In this document: in pieces, positions 40,875 through 49,880 of the stretch | Layout of the letters: each line of letters opens with the position of its first letter | Position numbering within the stretch: the stretch's first letter is position 1 | Assembly (NCBI GenBank): GCA_026647215.1 | Contig: JAPKHC010000021.1 | Location: 1 to 64,000 of the forward strand | Source: F1-120-MAGs118 sp013360535 | GTDB taxonomy: Bacteria; Planctomycetota; UBA1135; GCA-002686595 | DNA: 64,000 bases | Reading direction: 5' to 3' | Translations under genes and position numbers: made by a program | Notes under the pieces: generated by a model | What the model was told of the DNA's origin: nothing | Seen by the model: only the letters and a program-made list of their open reading frames with translations | Databases searched by the model: none

Positions 40875-41747
40875 CTACGACGGCCGCGGAGGGCCGATGA
40901 AACCCGCGAGTTCCTCGGAGCGGTAGAAGTGCAGGAAACTCGCGCTCACCTCGGGAACGAAACCCGTGCCACAAGGACCCGCGCCGCCCCCCGAGATCTC
41001 AGGACCGCCGTGGAACCAGGTGCCGCACCCGCCGCGCCTGCCCCAAACGGACCCCGCTGGTGCGAGCGGCCCCCAGCGATCGCGCACGGACTGCGCGAGC
41101 GCCTGCAGCCAACCCTTGCGTCGATCCAGCCTGTCGAGCGCGCACAGCCGCGCCTGCCAGGGGCAGCGTCGCGCAGCGGCGAGCTTGGGAGACGTCGGAT
41201 TGGGATGCGCACCGAGCTCGCTTCGCTCCCGCGCGGCCCAAACCTCGAGCACGCTCCGCTCGTTCGGGATGACCTTCGCAAGCTGGGCCGCGATCGACTG
41301 GTGAGCCCAGCGATAGGCCTCCACGAGCTCCTCGTCCGGACGTCTCGACGGCCCGCCGGGCACGCGCCGCGGCCAGAGATCACCGACCAGCGCGGGCAAG
41401 GCCTTTCCAGCAGGCTCGAGCAGCACCGCGTGCACCGGAGCTCCCGGCCACGGCAGCCCGAGCATCTCGTCGGTGGTCGCGCACGTGATGTCACACACCG
41501 CCAGCGGTGCCAACTGCTCATCCTCCGCATGCAGCAGGAACGAACCGAAACACCTGCCGAGCTCGAACTGCTGGAGAGGGTCCTCCGAAGCATGCAGCAC
41601 GAGCACGAACCGCGCCCCCGCGCCCGCTTTCGGCTCCGCCGCCTGCGCCTTCTGCGCCCGCGCGCGCGCCGCGAACATCCCCGGCAACGCAAACAGCGCG
41701 AGCCCCGCCGCGCTCGCGCGCACCAACTCTCGCCGGTCGAGTTCCAT
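40875..41747 (-). CDS. MNIO-linked exported paralogue 5 (Tat signal)
   Basis: 290 residues. A twin-arginine-type leader (DRRELVRASAAGLALFALPG) ends in ARARA instead of the cysteine of its neighbours, so it is probably released rather than lipidated. Mature part: RFVLVLHASED, FGSFLLHAEDEQLAPLAVCDITCATT (split here by CxxxC at Cys85/Cys89), AAQLAKV, then APAGSVWGRRGGCG and a C-terminal CGTGFVPE (Cys259). It shares this order with three other copies. Extra cysteines occur in RCPWQARLC. Function unknown; proximity to the MNIO gene (12 bases) makes it a candidate substrate. Confidence 0.75.
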   Translation of the reverse strand: MELDRRELVRASAAGLALFALPGMFAARARAQKAQAAEPKAGAGARFVLVLHASEDPLQQFELGRCFGSFLLHAEDEQLAPLAVCDITCATTDEMLGLPWPGAPVHAVLLEPAGKALPALVGDLWPRRVPGGPSRRPDEELVEAYRWAHQSIAAQLAKVIPNERSVLEVWAARERSELGAHPNPTSPKLAAARRCPWQARLCALDRLDRRKGWLQALAQSVRDRWGPLAPAGSVWGRRGGCGTWFHGGPEISGGGAGPCGTGFVPEVSASFLHFYRSEELAGFIGPPRPS

Positions 41748-41761
41748 GGGAGTTCCTGCCG

Positions 41762-42652
41762 CTAGCGTTGCTCCTCGTCCGGGTCACTCGGCCTCGGCAG
41801 AATGCTCTCGAGCTCAGCCTCGCTCAGCAGGCACAGCGCCTGACCGAACCGATTCGTCTCGCGCCGCGAGAAATGGCACTCGTCGACCCAGTTGGGAATC
41901 CCGTAACAGTTCGGGTACGCCAACGTGTCCACCCAGCGACTGCCCTTCAGCTCGCCCCAGTACCAACGCTCGCGGGCGTACTGCGCCAGCGCGCTGCGGG
42001 CCTCGGCGTCGTGCGCCGCCTGCAGCGCGAGATGGAACGGCGCGGACTGCGCGCGCCAGTCGAGCGGCATCTCGCTCGCAAACGCACCGGTACCCGTCAT
42101 GTCCTCGTCGAACAGCGCTAGCTCACGCGCGCAGCCCCGCGCGGAGGCCGCCGACCCGGGACCGAGTGCACGCGCCAGATGTTGCGCCAGGAACTCGGTC
42201 GAGACGCGAGAGTGCCGTGCGAGACGCTCGCGAGCCGAAACCGGCTTGCCGTCGTTCGCCGCGAGCACGGACGGTGCGCTCGCACCCCCCGGTTGCGGGA
42301 TCCGGCCGCGAATCAGCACGACGGCGGGCTCGCCCGGCTCGAACAGCACGACCTGCGCACCCTCGGGATCGAGCCCGAGTTCCACGAGCTTCCTGCTCGT
42401 CACGCACTCGACCTCGCACGTCGCCAGCAGCGCCAGTTCCTCATCCGCCGCATTCCGCAGGAAACGCTCGAAAGACTCTTCGAGTTCGTCGCGCAGGCGC
42501 GCGTCGTCGGACGCATGCAGCAGGAGCAGCGGCCGCACCGGGAGCCGCGGCGCGGGCTCCGTTCGCTCGACTTGCGTACTCACCTCGGTCGCGCACGCGA
42601 CCAAAAACGCACTGCACGCGCCGAGAACGAGTTGCCTGAGCCTGAATTTCAT
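41762..42652 (-). CDS. MNIO-linked exported paralogue 4 (divergent, lipoprotein)
   Basis: 296 residues, the most divergent copy. A Sec signal with lipobox FLVAC (Cys20) replaces the Tat leader. The shared core remains: PLLLLHASDD, FERFLRNAADEELALLATCEVEC (CxxxC at Cys79/Cys83), AQHLARALGPGSAA and KGSRWVDTL. The C-terminal CGMG motif is missing; instead there are NCYGIPNWVDECHF and ALCLLSEAE. It may be a diverged partner rather than a substrate. It lies 28 bases after paralogue 3 and 14 before paralogue 5. Confidence 0.7.
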   Translation of the reverse strand: MKFRLRQLVLGACSAFLVACATEVSTQVERTEPAPRLPVRPLLLLHASDDARLRDELEESFERFLRNAADEELALLATCEVECVTSRKLVELGLDPEGAQVVLFEPGEPAVVLIRGRIPQPGGASAPSVLAANDGKPVSARERLARHSRVSTEFLAQHLARALGPGSAASARGCARELALFDEDMTGTGAFASEMPLDWRAQSAPFHLALQAAHDAEARSALAQYARERWYWGELKGSRWVDTLAYPNCYGIPNWVDECHFSRRETNRFGQALCLLSEAELESILPRPSDPDEEQR

Positions 42653-42680
42653 CGCCGCGGCGTTCTCGCGCTTCAATGGC

Positions 42681-43523
42681 TCAGCGGCCCGTCCGTTCAT
42701 CGTCGGAGTAGAAATGCAGGAAGCGCTTGGCGTACTCGGGCACGTCGCCCATGCCACAGAGCACACCGAGAGCTTCGGTGCCGTCGGGCAGCTCGTAGCT
42801 GACGCCGCAGCCGTGATCCTCGGCCCAAGTGCTCCCTGCGGGCGCCTGCTTGGACCAACGGTTCCGCACGACGAGCGCGAGCTGGAGCAGCCAGGCATCT
42901 CGCAGCTCCGCGTGGCGGTCCGCCGCACGCAGCGCTTGACACGGGCGCGTGCGAGCGAGCTCTGCCGTCGGATAGCGGTCCGTGGGAAGCACGCCGACCT
43001 GAGCGCGCTCCCGCTCGATTCCCCAGTCCAGCGCCGCGCTGCCGGGCGCGAGCGCGCGCGCGAGCTGCGCCGCGAGCTTGGCGTGCGCGCGCCGCATCTC
43101 CTGGTCGTATTCCGCATCGGAGTCCGGACCTGGCCAGAGCGTTCCCGACTCGTCGCGCTCGACGATCGCCGCCACCGGCTTCGCGCCCGGAATCGTGAGC
43201 ACCGCGAGCACGCCCTCGAGCTCGATTCCGAGCCCCGCGAGTTCCTCCGTCGTCGCGCACGTGATCTCGCACGTCGCGAGCGGCGCCTGCTCCTCGATGC
43301 GCGCCTTCGTCAGGAAACTGCCGAACAACTCCCCCAGCCTCGCGCGCCGCCCCTCGTCCTTCTCGACCTGCAGCACGAGCTTCACGACCTCACCGTCCGC
43401 TCCTCCTCCGCCCTTCTCACCGCCCTGCTCCGCGCGCTGGCACGCCGCGAACCAACCCGGGATCGCGAACAGCGCGAGGCCGCTCGAGGCGGCGCGCGCG
43501 AACTGGCGGCGGTTGAGGTTCAT
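42681..43523 (-). CDS. MNIO-linked exported paralogue 3 (Tat signal)
   Basis: 280 residues. Leader NRRQFARAASSGLALFAIPG followed by WFAAC, a twin-arginine signal with a possible lipidation cysteine (Cys28). Core features: VVKLVLQVEKDE, FGSFLTKARIEEQAPLATC, CxxxC at Cys85/Cys89 (CEITCATT), LAAQLARALAPGSAA, APAGSTWAEDHGCG and C-terminal CGMGDVPE at Cys256 followed by KRFLHFY. A Gly/Glu-rich linker follows the signal. Its ATG shares one base with the stop of paralogue 2. Confidence 0.78.
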   Translation of the reverse strand: MNLNRRQFARAASSGLALFAIPGWFAACQRAEQGGEKGGGGADGEVVKLVLQVEKDEGRRARLGELFGSFLTKARIEEQAPLATCEITCATTEELAGLGIELEGVLAVLTIPGAKPVAAIVERDESGTLWPGPDSDAEYDQEMRRAHAKLAAQLARALAPGSAALDWGIERERAQVGVLPTDRYPTAELARTRPCQALRAADRHAELRDAWLLQLALVVRNRWSKQAPAGSTWAEDHGCGVSYELPDGTEALGVLCGMGDVPEYAKRFLHFYSDDERTGR

Positions 43524-44401
43524 CAGCGGGCGAACTCCGCGCGTTCGTCGGCGGTGAAGAGGTAGAGGAAGCGGCGCGTGAACTCGGGGGAGTGGCCCAT
43601 GCCGCAGGCGTACAGCAGGAGCTCGCGCGAGGGCGGCGGAGTCTCCAGATCGAGGCCACAGCCGTGGGAACCGGCCCAGCTGCTGCCCTTGGGTGAGATC
43701 GAGCGCCAACGCTCGCGCACGACGCTGGCGAGGGCACCGCTCCATTCCACGCTTTGTGACGGTCGCTGCGCTGCCTTGTCGGCCGAGAGGAAGGGCGTGG
43801 AGAGCGCGCACTCGAAGGACGGTTGCTGCCCGACGGGCAGTTCACCGAAGCGCTCGCGCTCGCGCACGCAGCCGAGGTCGAACGCGCGCGAGCCGGGCCC
43901 GAGCACCTTCGCGAGCTGGGCGGCGATCCACGTGTTGTTCGCCGTGGTTCGTGTGCGCAGGCGCTTGTCGAGGAGCTGGTTGCTCCATTCCACGTTGCGC
44001 TCGTCGTCCGGCACCGCGTACAGGTCCTCGAACGGGAAGTTCCCTTCGAGCGCCACGACCGGCGGCTCGCCGGGCACGAACAGCAGCGCGTGCACACGCG
44101 ACAGATCGAAGCCGCGGTAGTCGAGCTGGAGCGTCGTCGCGCACTCGATGTCGCAGGCGGCAAGCCACGCGAGCTCCGCATCGTCGCCGTGCATCAGGAA
44201 CAACCCCAGCAGCAGGCCCAGCGTGTCCCGGCGAGCCTCGTCGTCCGGCACGTGCAGCACGAGCCGCGGCCGCTCGCCCGGCTCCAGTTGCCCCACCTGC
44301 GAAGAGTCCGCCCGCTGGCACGCCGCGAACCAGCCGGGGATCACGAACAGCGCGAGGCCGCTCGAGGCGGCGCGCGCGAACTGGCGGCGGTCGAGGTTCA
44401 T
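43523..44401 (-). CDS. MNIO-linked exported paralogue 2 (Tat signal)
   Basis: 292 residues. Leader DRRQFARAASSGLALFVIPG then WFAAC (Cys28). Core features: RLVLHVPDDE, LGLFLMHGDDAELAWLAAC, CxxxC at Cys83/Cys87 (CDIECATT), IAAQLAKVLGPGSRAF, SPKGSSWAGSHGCG and C-terminal CGMGHSPE at Cys266 followed by RRFLYLF. The leader is almost identical in DNA and protein to those of paralogues 1 and 3, indicating recent duplication or gene conversion of the 5' ends while mature parts diverged. Confidence 0.78.
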   Translation of the reverse strand: MNLDRRQFARAASSGLALFVIPGWFAACQRADSSQVGQLEPGERPRLVLHVPDDEARRDTLGLLLGLFLMHGDDAELAWLAACDIECATTLQLDYRGFDLSRVHALLFVPGEPPVVALEGNFPFEDLYAVPDDERNVEWSNQLLDKRLRTRTTANNTWIAAQLAKVLGPGSRAFDLGCVRERERFGELPVGQQPSFECALSTPFLSADKAAQRPSQSVEWSGALASVVRERWRSISPKGSSWAGSHGCGLDLETPPPSRELLLYACGMGHSPEFTRRFLYLFTADERAEFAR

Positions 44402-44413
44402 GGTCGTCTCACG

Positions 44414-45283
44414 CTAACCGCCGTGCAGTTCTTCGACGCTGAAGAGGTGCAGGAAACGGCGCCCCATCGCTGGCACGTGCCCCATGCCGCAACGAATGGA
44501 GAGCTGTTCCTCGTGGAGCGGCTTCTCGAGGGTCTCGGCGCAGCCGTAGGTGGTCGCCCAGCTGCTGCCCGCGGGAGCCTCGTCGAGCCAGCGGTCCGCG
44601 GCGAACGTGGCGAGCGCCTTGTGCCAGGCCTCGCGAGTCGAAGGATTGGCCTGCGCCGCAGCGAGGGAGTGGCACGGCGCAGAGCTCACGCGCTCCGGGC
44701 TCGGGCTCGCGTTGACGTCGAAACCAAGTCCGGCGGCCCGCTCGCGAGCGAGTCCACGCTCGAACGCGGGCGAGCCTGGACCGAGCGCCTGTGCGAGCTG
44801 CGCCGCGATCCAGCGGTGGTTCCCGTGCACACGTTCGGCGTAGTGTCGATCGTCGGGCTCGAAGGCCGACGAGTCGTAATCCTCGTTCGGGAAATTGCCT
44901 CGGAGCGCGATCGCAGGCGCCTGTCCACGCACGTCGAGGATCGCGTGCGCCTCCGTCAGGTCGACGCCCCACGCCTCGAGGTCGGTCGTGGTCGCGCAAC
45001 GCAGCTCGCACGTCGCCAGCGGCGCGAGCTCTTCGGGCGCGCCCCGCATCAGGAAGATCCCGAAGACCTGCCCCAGTCGCCAGCGACGCGCTTCGTCGTT
45101 CGACACGTGCAGCAAGAGCCGCGGTCGATTCTCGTCGGGTCCCGGCGCTGGCAGCCCCACCGCTGGACGCGGGCGCGCACAGGCCGCAAACCAGCCTGGA
45201 ATCGCGAACAGCGCGAGGCCGCTCGAGGCGGCGCGCGCGAAGTGGCGGCGGTCAAGCTGATTGGGGTCGCGGCGCGAATCCAA
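44414..45283 (-). CDS. MNIO-linked exported paralogue 1 (Tat signal)
   Basis: 289 residues from TTG 45283, the only usable start before the twin-arginine leader DRRHFARAASSGLALFAIPG and WFAAC; GGAG lies 10 bases upstream. Core: RLLLHVSNDE, FGIFLMRGAPEELAPLATC, CxxxC at Cys92/Cys96 (CELRCATT), IAAQLAQALGPGSPAF, APAGSSWATTYGC and C-terminal CGMGHVPA at Cys265 followed by RRFLHLF. It is the first gene of the array, 12 bases before paralogue 2, so the operon promoter should lie in 45284-45407, though I see no clear hexamers there. Confidence 0.75.
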   Translation of the reverse strand: MDSRRDPNQLDRRHFARAASSGLALFAIPGWFAACARPRPAVGLPAPGPDENRPRLLLHVSNDEARRWRLGQVFGIFLMRGAPEELAPLATCELRCATTTDLEAWGVDLTEAHAILDVRGQAPAIALRGNFPNEDYDSSAFEPDDRHYAERVHGNHRWIAAQLAQALGPGSPAFERGLARERAAGLGFDVNASPSPERVSSAPCHSLAAAQANPSTREAWHKALATFAADRWLDEAPAGSSWATTYGCAETLEKPLHEEQLSIRCGMGHVPAMGRRFLHLFSVEELHGG

Positions 45284-45351
45284 GGCGAAGGCGCTCCGGG
45301 AAAGGAGAAAGAAGTCGAACAGGCGCAGTGCCTGTGAAAGCGGAAACGGCG

Positions 45352-45371
45352 CCCAGCCGGAAAATGCTGGG
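45352..45371 (-). terminator. Weak hairpin between gmk and the paralogue array
   Basis: CCCAGC (45352-45357) pairs with GCTGGG (45366-45371) around an A-rich loop. It lies after the gmk stop on the minus strand and before the first exported paralogue. The stem is short and no U-tract follows, so this is tentative. Confidence 0.3.
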
Positions 45372-45407
45372 GAATCGAACGGAATCCGGGGGCGAGCGCG
45401 CGCGGCG

Positions 45408-45980
45408 CTATTCGAGGCCGATCAGGGAGCGGATCTGGCGCAGGGCGCGGTCGAGGTCTTCGTTGATGACGACGTGGTCGTACTTGACGCGCTCGCGGTA
45501 CTCGTCTTCCGCCTTTTTCAGGCGGCGTTCGACGACTTCGGGGGCGTCGGTGCCGCGGCCGACGAGGCGCCGGCGCAGGGTCTCGAAGTCGGGCGGCGAG
45601 ACGAAGATGTAGAGGCCGGGCTCGCCGAGCAGCTTGAGCTGGTTGGCGCCTTGCACGTCGATCTCGAGCAGGAACACCTCGCCGCGGGCGAGCGCGTCCT
45701 CCATCGGCTTGCGCAGCGTGCCGTAGAGGTTGCCGTGCACCTCGGCGTGTTCGATGAACGCACCCTCGCGGATCAACTGACGGAACTGCTCGGGCGTGAT
45801 GAAGTGGTAGTCGCGGCCGTCGACCTCGCCGGTGCGCGGCTTGCGCGTCGTGGCGGAGATCGAGAAGTGCACTCGCGGGTCCTCGAGCAGGCGGCGGCAG
45901 AGCGTGCTCTTGCCGGCGCCGGACGGGCCGCTCATCACCACCATCTGGCCCTTGCGCGCAAGGATTTCGCCCGTCGCCAC
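45408..45980 (-). CDS. gmk: Guanylate kinase
   Basis: 190 residues. Phosphorylates GMP to GDP. P-loop GPSGAGKST near the N-terminus, the GMP-binding segment SATTRKPRTGEVDGRDYHF, and LLEIDVQGA. Start GTG 45980, directly after the yicC stop (three-base gap). yicC-gmk is a common bacterial pair. Confidence 0.95.
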   Translation of the reverse strand: MATGEILARKGQMVVMSGPSGAGKSTLCRRLLEDPRVHFSISATTRKPRTGEVDGRDYHFITPEQFRQLIREGAFIEHAEVHGNLYGTLRKPMEDALARGEVFLLEIDVQGANQLKLLGEPGLYIFVSPPDFETLRRRLVGRGTDAPEVVERRLKKAEDEYRERVKYDHVVINEDLDRALRQIRSLIGLE

Positions 45981-45983
45981 GCG

Positions 45984-46859
45984 CTACTCCACGTTCTGCA
46001 CCTGCTCGCGCAGGCGCTCGATCTCGGTCTTGAGCTCGACCACCGCGTGCGCGACCTCGGCGTCGGAGCACTTGGAGCCGATCGTGTTGGCCTCGCGCAG
46101 GAACTCCTGCACGAGGAAATCGAGCTGGCGACCGACCGGCACCTTCTTCGTGCACAGCAGTCCGAGTTGCGCGAGGTGGCTGTCGAGGCGCGTCAGCTCC
46201 TCGGTGACGTCGAGCCGGTCGGCGATGAGCGCGATCTCGCGCGCGAGGTCGGTCGGCGCGAGCGTCGTGCCGGGGCCGAGCAGCTCCGCGACACGCTTGC
46301 GCAGCGTCTCCTGGTGCGTGACGACGACCACCGGCATGCGCGCGCGAATTCGTGCAGCGAGGGCGGCGATCAAGTCGCGGCGCGCGGCGACATCGCGGGC
46401 GAGAGCGGCACCTTCGCGCTCGCGCATCTCCGCGAGCGAGTCGAGGGCCGCGTCGACGACCGCGAGCAGCACCGTCCGCGCCTCGGCGACGGCCTTCGAA
46501 TCAGGCGCGCTGTGGAACACGCCCGGCAGGCGCGCGATGTCGTCGATGTCGAGCTTCGCGCCCAGACGCAGCTCGTAGTTGAGCTTGTCGAGCAGCTCGC
46601 GATAACGCTGCGCGAGCGCGAGGTCGAGCTCGATCGGCGCCAGCGCGACCGACGAGTCGAGCGACACGTTGACGTTGACCGCCCCGCGGTCGAGCCGCTC
46701 GCGCACACGCGCCTCGAGCTCGGGCTCGAGGCTCGCGAGCTCCTCAGGCAGCCGCAGCTTGAGCTGCAGGAACTTGTGGTTGACCGCGCGCACTTCCGCG
46801 CGCAGCGCGATGCCCCTTTCGCTCCGACTGGCGGAGCCGAAGCCGGTCATCGAGCGCAT
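45984..46859 (-). CDS. yicC: YicC family endoribonuclease
   Basis: 291 residues. YicC/YloC proteins are RNases implicated in sRNA turnover. Hallmarks are MTGFGSA at the N-terminus, RAVNHKFLQLKLRLP, and the C-terminal GRQLDFLVQEFLREANTIGSK and EVAHAVVELKTEIERLREQ. ATG 46859 gives MRSMTGFG, the usual family beginning. Seven bases after pyrE and three before gmk. Confidence 0.93.
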   Translation of the reverse strand: MRSMTGFGSASRSERGIALRAEVRAVNHKFLQLKLRLPEELASLEPELEARVRERLDRGAVNVNVSLDSSVALAPIELDLALAQRYRELLDKLNYELRLGAKLDIDDIARLPGVFHSAPDSKAVAEARTVLLAVVDAALDSLAEMREREGAALARDVAARRDLIAALAARIRARMPVVVVTHQETLRKRVAELLGPGTTLAPTDLAREIALIADRLDVTEELTRLDSHLAQLGLLCTKKVPVGRQLDFLVQEFLREANTIGSKCSDAEVAHAVVELKTEIERLREQVQNVE

Positions 46860-46866
46860 TGCGCGG

Positions 46867-47466
46867 CTAGCTCGACTTGAGAGCGCCGGGACGGCTGCCA
46901 GGCTTGATCGCGGGACCGTGGGTGCCGGCGGCGCACAGCGGGCATTCCGCCGGGAGCCACGACTGCACGTCGACTTCCGCGAGGCACGCGAACGGCACGC
47001 CGTCCTGCTCGAACGGATTGGCGGCGCCGGAGCGGTTGACGATCGACGCGACGCCGACGGGAATCGCGCCGTAGCTGCGGATGACCTCGAACACCTCGCG
47101 GCAGCTGCCGCCGGTCGTCAGCACGTCCTCGACGACGAGCACACGCTGGCCGGGCTCGAGCGAAAAGCCGCGGCGCAGCGCGAACTTCTCGTTGACGCGC
47201 TCGGTGAAGTACGAGCACAGCCCGAGCGCGCGCGCGACCTCGTGCGCCCACACCACCGCACCCATGGCGGGGCCGACGACGATGTCGGGCGTGACCTCGA
47301 TGCGCGCGGCGACGGCGCGCGCGAGCTGCTCGGCCTTGCGCGGGTCCGCGAGCAGCAGCGCACACTGGAAATAACGGTTCGAATGGCGACCCGACGAGAG
47401 CTGGAAGTGGCCCTCCAGCATCGCGTTCGTGCGCCGGAACAGGTCGAGGACTTGCTCCTGGTTCAT
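46867..47466 (-). CDS. pyrE: Orotate phosphoribosyltransferase
   Basis: 199 residues. Makes orotidine monophosphate from orotate and PRPP. Motifs: LSSGRHSNRYFQC, the PRPP loop VLVVEDVLTTGGSC, and VNEKFALRRGF. The C-terminus carries CPLCAAGTHGP, a feature of the bacterial subgroup with a CPxC motif near the end. Four bases after secG. Confidence 0.94.
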   Translation of the reverse strand: MNQEQVLDLFRRTNAMLEGHFQLSSGRHSNRYFQCALLLADPRKAEQLARAVAARIEVTPDIVVGPAMGAVVWAHEVARALGLCSYFTERVNEKFALRRGFSLEPGQRVLVVEDVLTTGGSCREVFEVIRSYGAIPVGVASIVNRSGAANPFEQDGVPFACLAEVDVQSWLPAECPLCAAGTHGPAIKPGSRPGALKSS

Positions 47467-47470
47467 CGCT

Positions 47471-47812
47471 CTACTTCTGCTCGCCCGGGGCCGGATCGGC
47501 GGGCGCCTGCGCACCGGCGCCGGGGTCGTTCGGCCCGACCGTGGCGGGCGCGTTCGGGTCGATGAGGATGTTGTTCAGGACCGCGCTCTTGTTCATGAAG
47601 TGGATCGCGAGCGCCGTCCCGAGGAACACCGCCGCCGTCCAGGCCGTGAACGTGTTGATGCCCTTCGAGCCGGGCCCGAAGGTCTCGCGACCGTGAACGC
47701 CCAGCGCCTCGCCGAAACCGCCGCCGCGGCCTTCCTGCAGGAGCACGACGACGATCAGGACGATCGCCGCGAGGACAAAGAGGATGTAGCAGAGGACGGT
47801 GAGGATCGACAT
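47471..47812 (-). CDS. secG: Preprotein translocase subunit SecG
   Basis: 113 residues with two transmembrane helices (about 4-24 and 55-73) connected by a Gly-rich loop LLQEGRGGGFGEALGV, the SecG hallmark, and followed by an Asp/Pro/Ala-rich tail. It is part of the SecYEG channel. tpiA-secG adjacency is common. ATG 47812 is the family start. Confidence 0.92.
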   Translation of the reverse strand: MSILTVLCYILFVLAAIVLIVVVLLQEGRGGGFGEALGVHGRETFGPGSKGINTFTAWTAAVFLGTALAIHFMNKSAVLNNILIDPNAPATVGPNDPGAGAQAPADPAPGEQK

Positions 47813-47845
47813 GGCTGGGAGCCGCGCCACAAGGGCGCGCGTGGA

Positions 47846-48597
<752 letters not shown>

Positions 48598-48601
<4 letters not shown>

Positions 48602-49591
48602 CGAGGGATCTCCGAGAGCGTGGCGACCTGCCGCCCGTCGAGCGCGGCGAGAGCGCGCACGTCGGTGACGATGCGCGCGAATTCTTCGAGGGAAATGGCC
48701 TGATGGCCGTCGCAGTGCGCCTCGGCGGGAGCGGTGTGCACGTCGACCATCACGCCGTCGGCGCCGGCGGCGATGCCCGCCCGCGCGAGCGCGCGCACGA
48801 GGTCCGCGCGACCGGCGGCGTGCGACGGATCGACGATCACCGGCAGGTGCGTCTGGCGCTTGAGCGCCGCGACGGCGCCGACGTCGAGCACGTTGCGCGT
48901 CGACGGGTCGAAGCCGCGGATGCCGCGCTCGCACAGGATCACGTTGGGGTTGCCCTCGGCGAGCACGTACTCGGCCGCGAGGCAGAACTCGCGCAGCGTG
49001 GCCGAAAAGCCGCGCTTGAGCAGCACGGGCTTGCGCTGGCGGCCGACTTCCTGGAGCAGGGCCGAGTTCGCCATGTTGCGCGAGCCGATCTGCAGCAGGT
49101 CGGCGACCTCGGCGACGGCCGCGACGTCGCGCGGGTCGAGCACCTCGGTCACGACGCACAGGCCGGTCTCCAGCCGCGCGCGGGCGAGCGCCTCGAGGCC
49201 GCGCTCGCGCGTGCCTTGGAACGAGTAGGGCGAGGTGCGCGGCTTGTACGCACCGCCGCGCAGGACGGTCGCCCCCAGATCGCGGACGCCGCGGGCGATC
49301 TCGAGCAGGCGCGTGGCCGCCGCCGAAGCTCGCGGCGCCGACGTGCACCACGGTGTCGGGCTGGCCGGGGCCGCGCTGGAAGCGCTCGCGCGCCTCGCCG
49401 GCGTCGATCACGCCCGCGACGCCGGCCAGATCCTCGAACCGCGAGCGGTGGTCGGGCGCCCCGCGGCCGGTGAGTTCCAGCAGCTCGCGCTGGGCCCCCA
49501 GCGGCTTGGCCTCGTAGCCGAGCTCCCGCGCGAGGGCCAGGACGACCTTCAACTGGGCATCCGGGAGGTTCTTGGTCAGGCGGACGAGCAT
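48598..49591 (-). pseudogene. aroF: DAHP synthase (AroF type), internally deleted and frameshifted
   Basis: Encodes 3-deoxy-D-arabino-heptulosonate-7-phosphate synthase, first step of the shikimate pathway, in two frames. From ATG 49591 the ferredoxin-like regulatory domain (MLVRLTKNLPDAQLKVVLAL...) reads to HVGAASFGG near 49325. The barrel continues in another frame from about 49315 (TRLLEIARGVRDLGATVLRGGAYKPRTSP...) to ILCERGIR, VDPSHAAG and the stop at 48598. Between them the family has an AGPC segment whose Cys binds the metal; no such codons are present, so about 10 codons plus a frame are missing. Either the gene is dead or the assembly has a deletion here. It is the first gene of the operon and has the strong promoter. 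Confidence 0.8.
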
Positions 49592-49634
49592 GGTGGGCAG
49601 GGCGCGGGGCCCCGATGATCCCAGAGGGGCGAGC

Positions 49635-49663
49635 AGTATAGATACGCCTTTTCTCGCTCACAA
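49635..49663 (-). promoter_or_regulatory. Sigma-70-type promoter of the aroF-tpiA-secG-pyrE-yicC-gmk operon
   Basis: On the minus strand TTGTGA (49663-49658), a 17-base spacer and TATACT (49640-49635), close to consensus. The predicted start near 49628 gives a leader of about 37 bases to the aroF ATG at 49591. It is the best promoter match in the window. The remaining 49664-49880 spacer holds TACTCT (49810-49815) on the plus strand before the next gene and nothing else I recognise. Confidence 0.7.
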
Positions 49664-49880
49664 TCCGCCCCGCCAAAGCCCTGCTCCCCAAGGAAGTTTG
49701 CCCGCGGCGGGGCTCCCGCTCCCCCGTCCGGTCCCGCCGGTCGGCCCAACCGCCCCGTCCGGCGCGCAGAAAATCCAGCTCCCCCTGTCACGAGACGATG
49801 GGTTGCCACTACTCTGGTGGCACAGGCGGCCCCCTTCCGGACTGCCGCGTCGGAGTTCCCTCCGTCAGGAGCTTTCCAAA

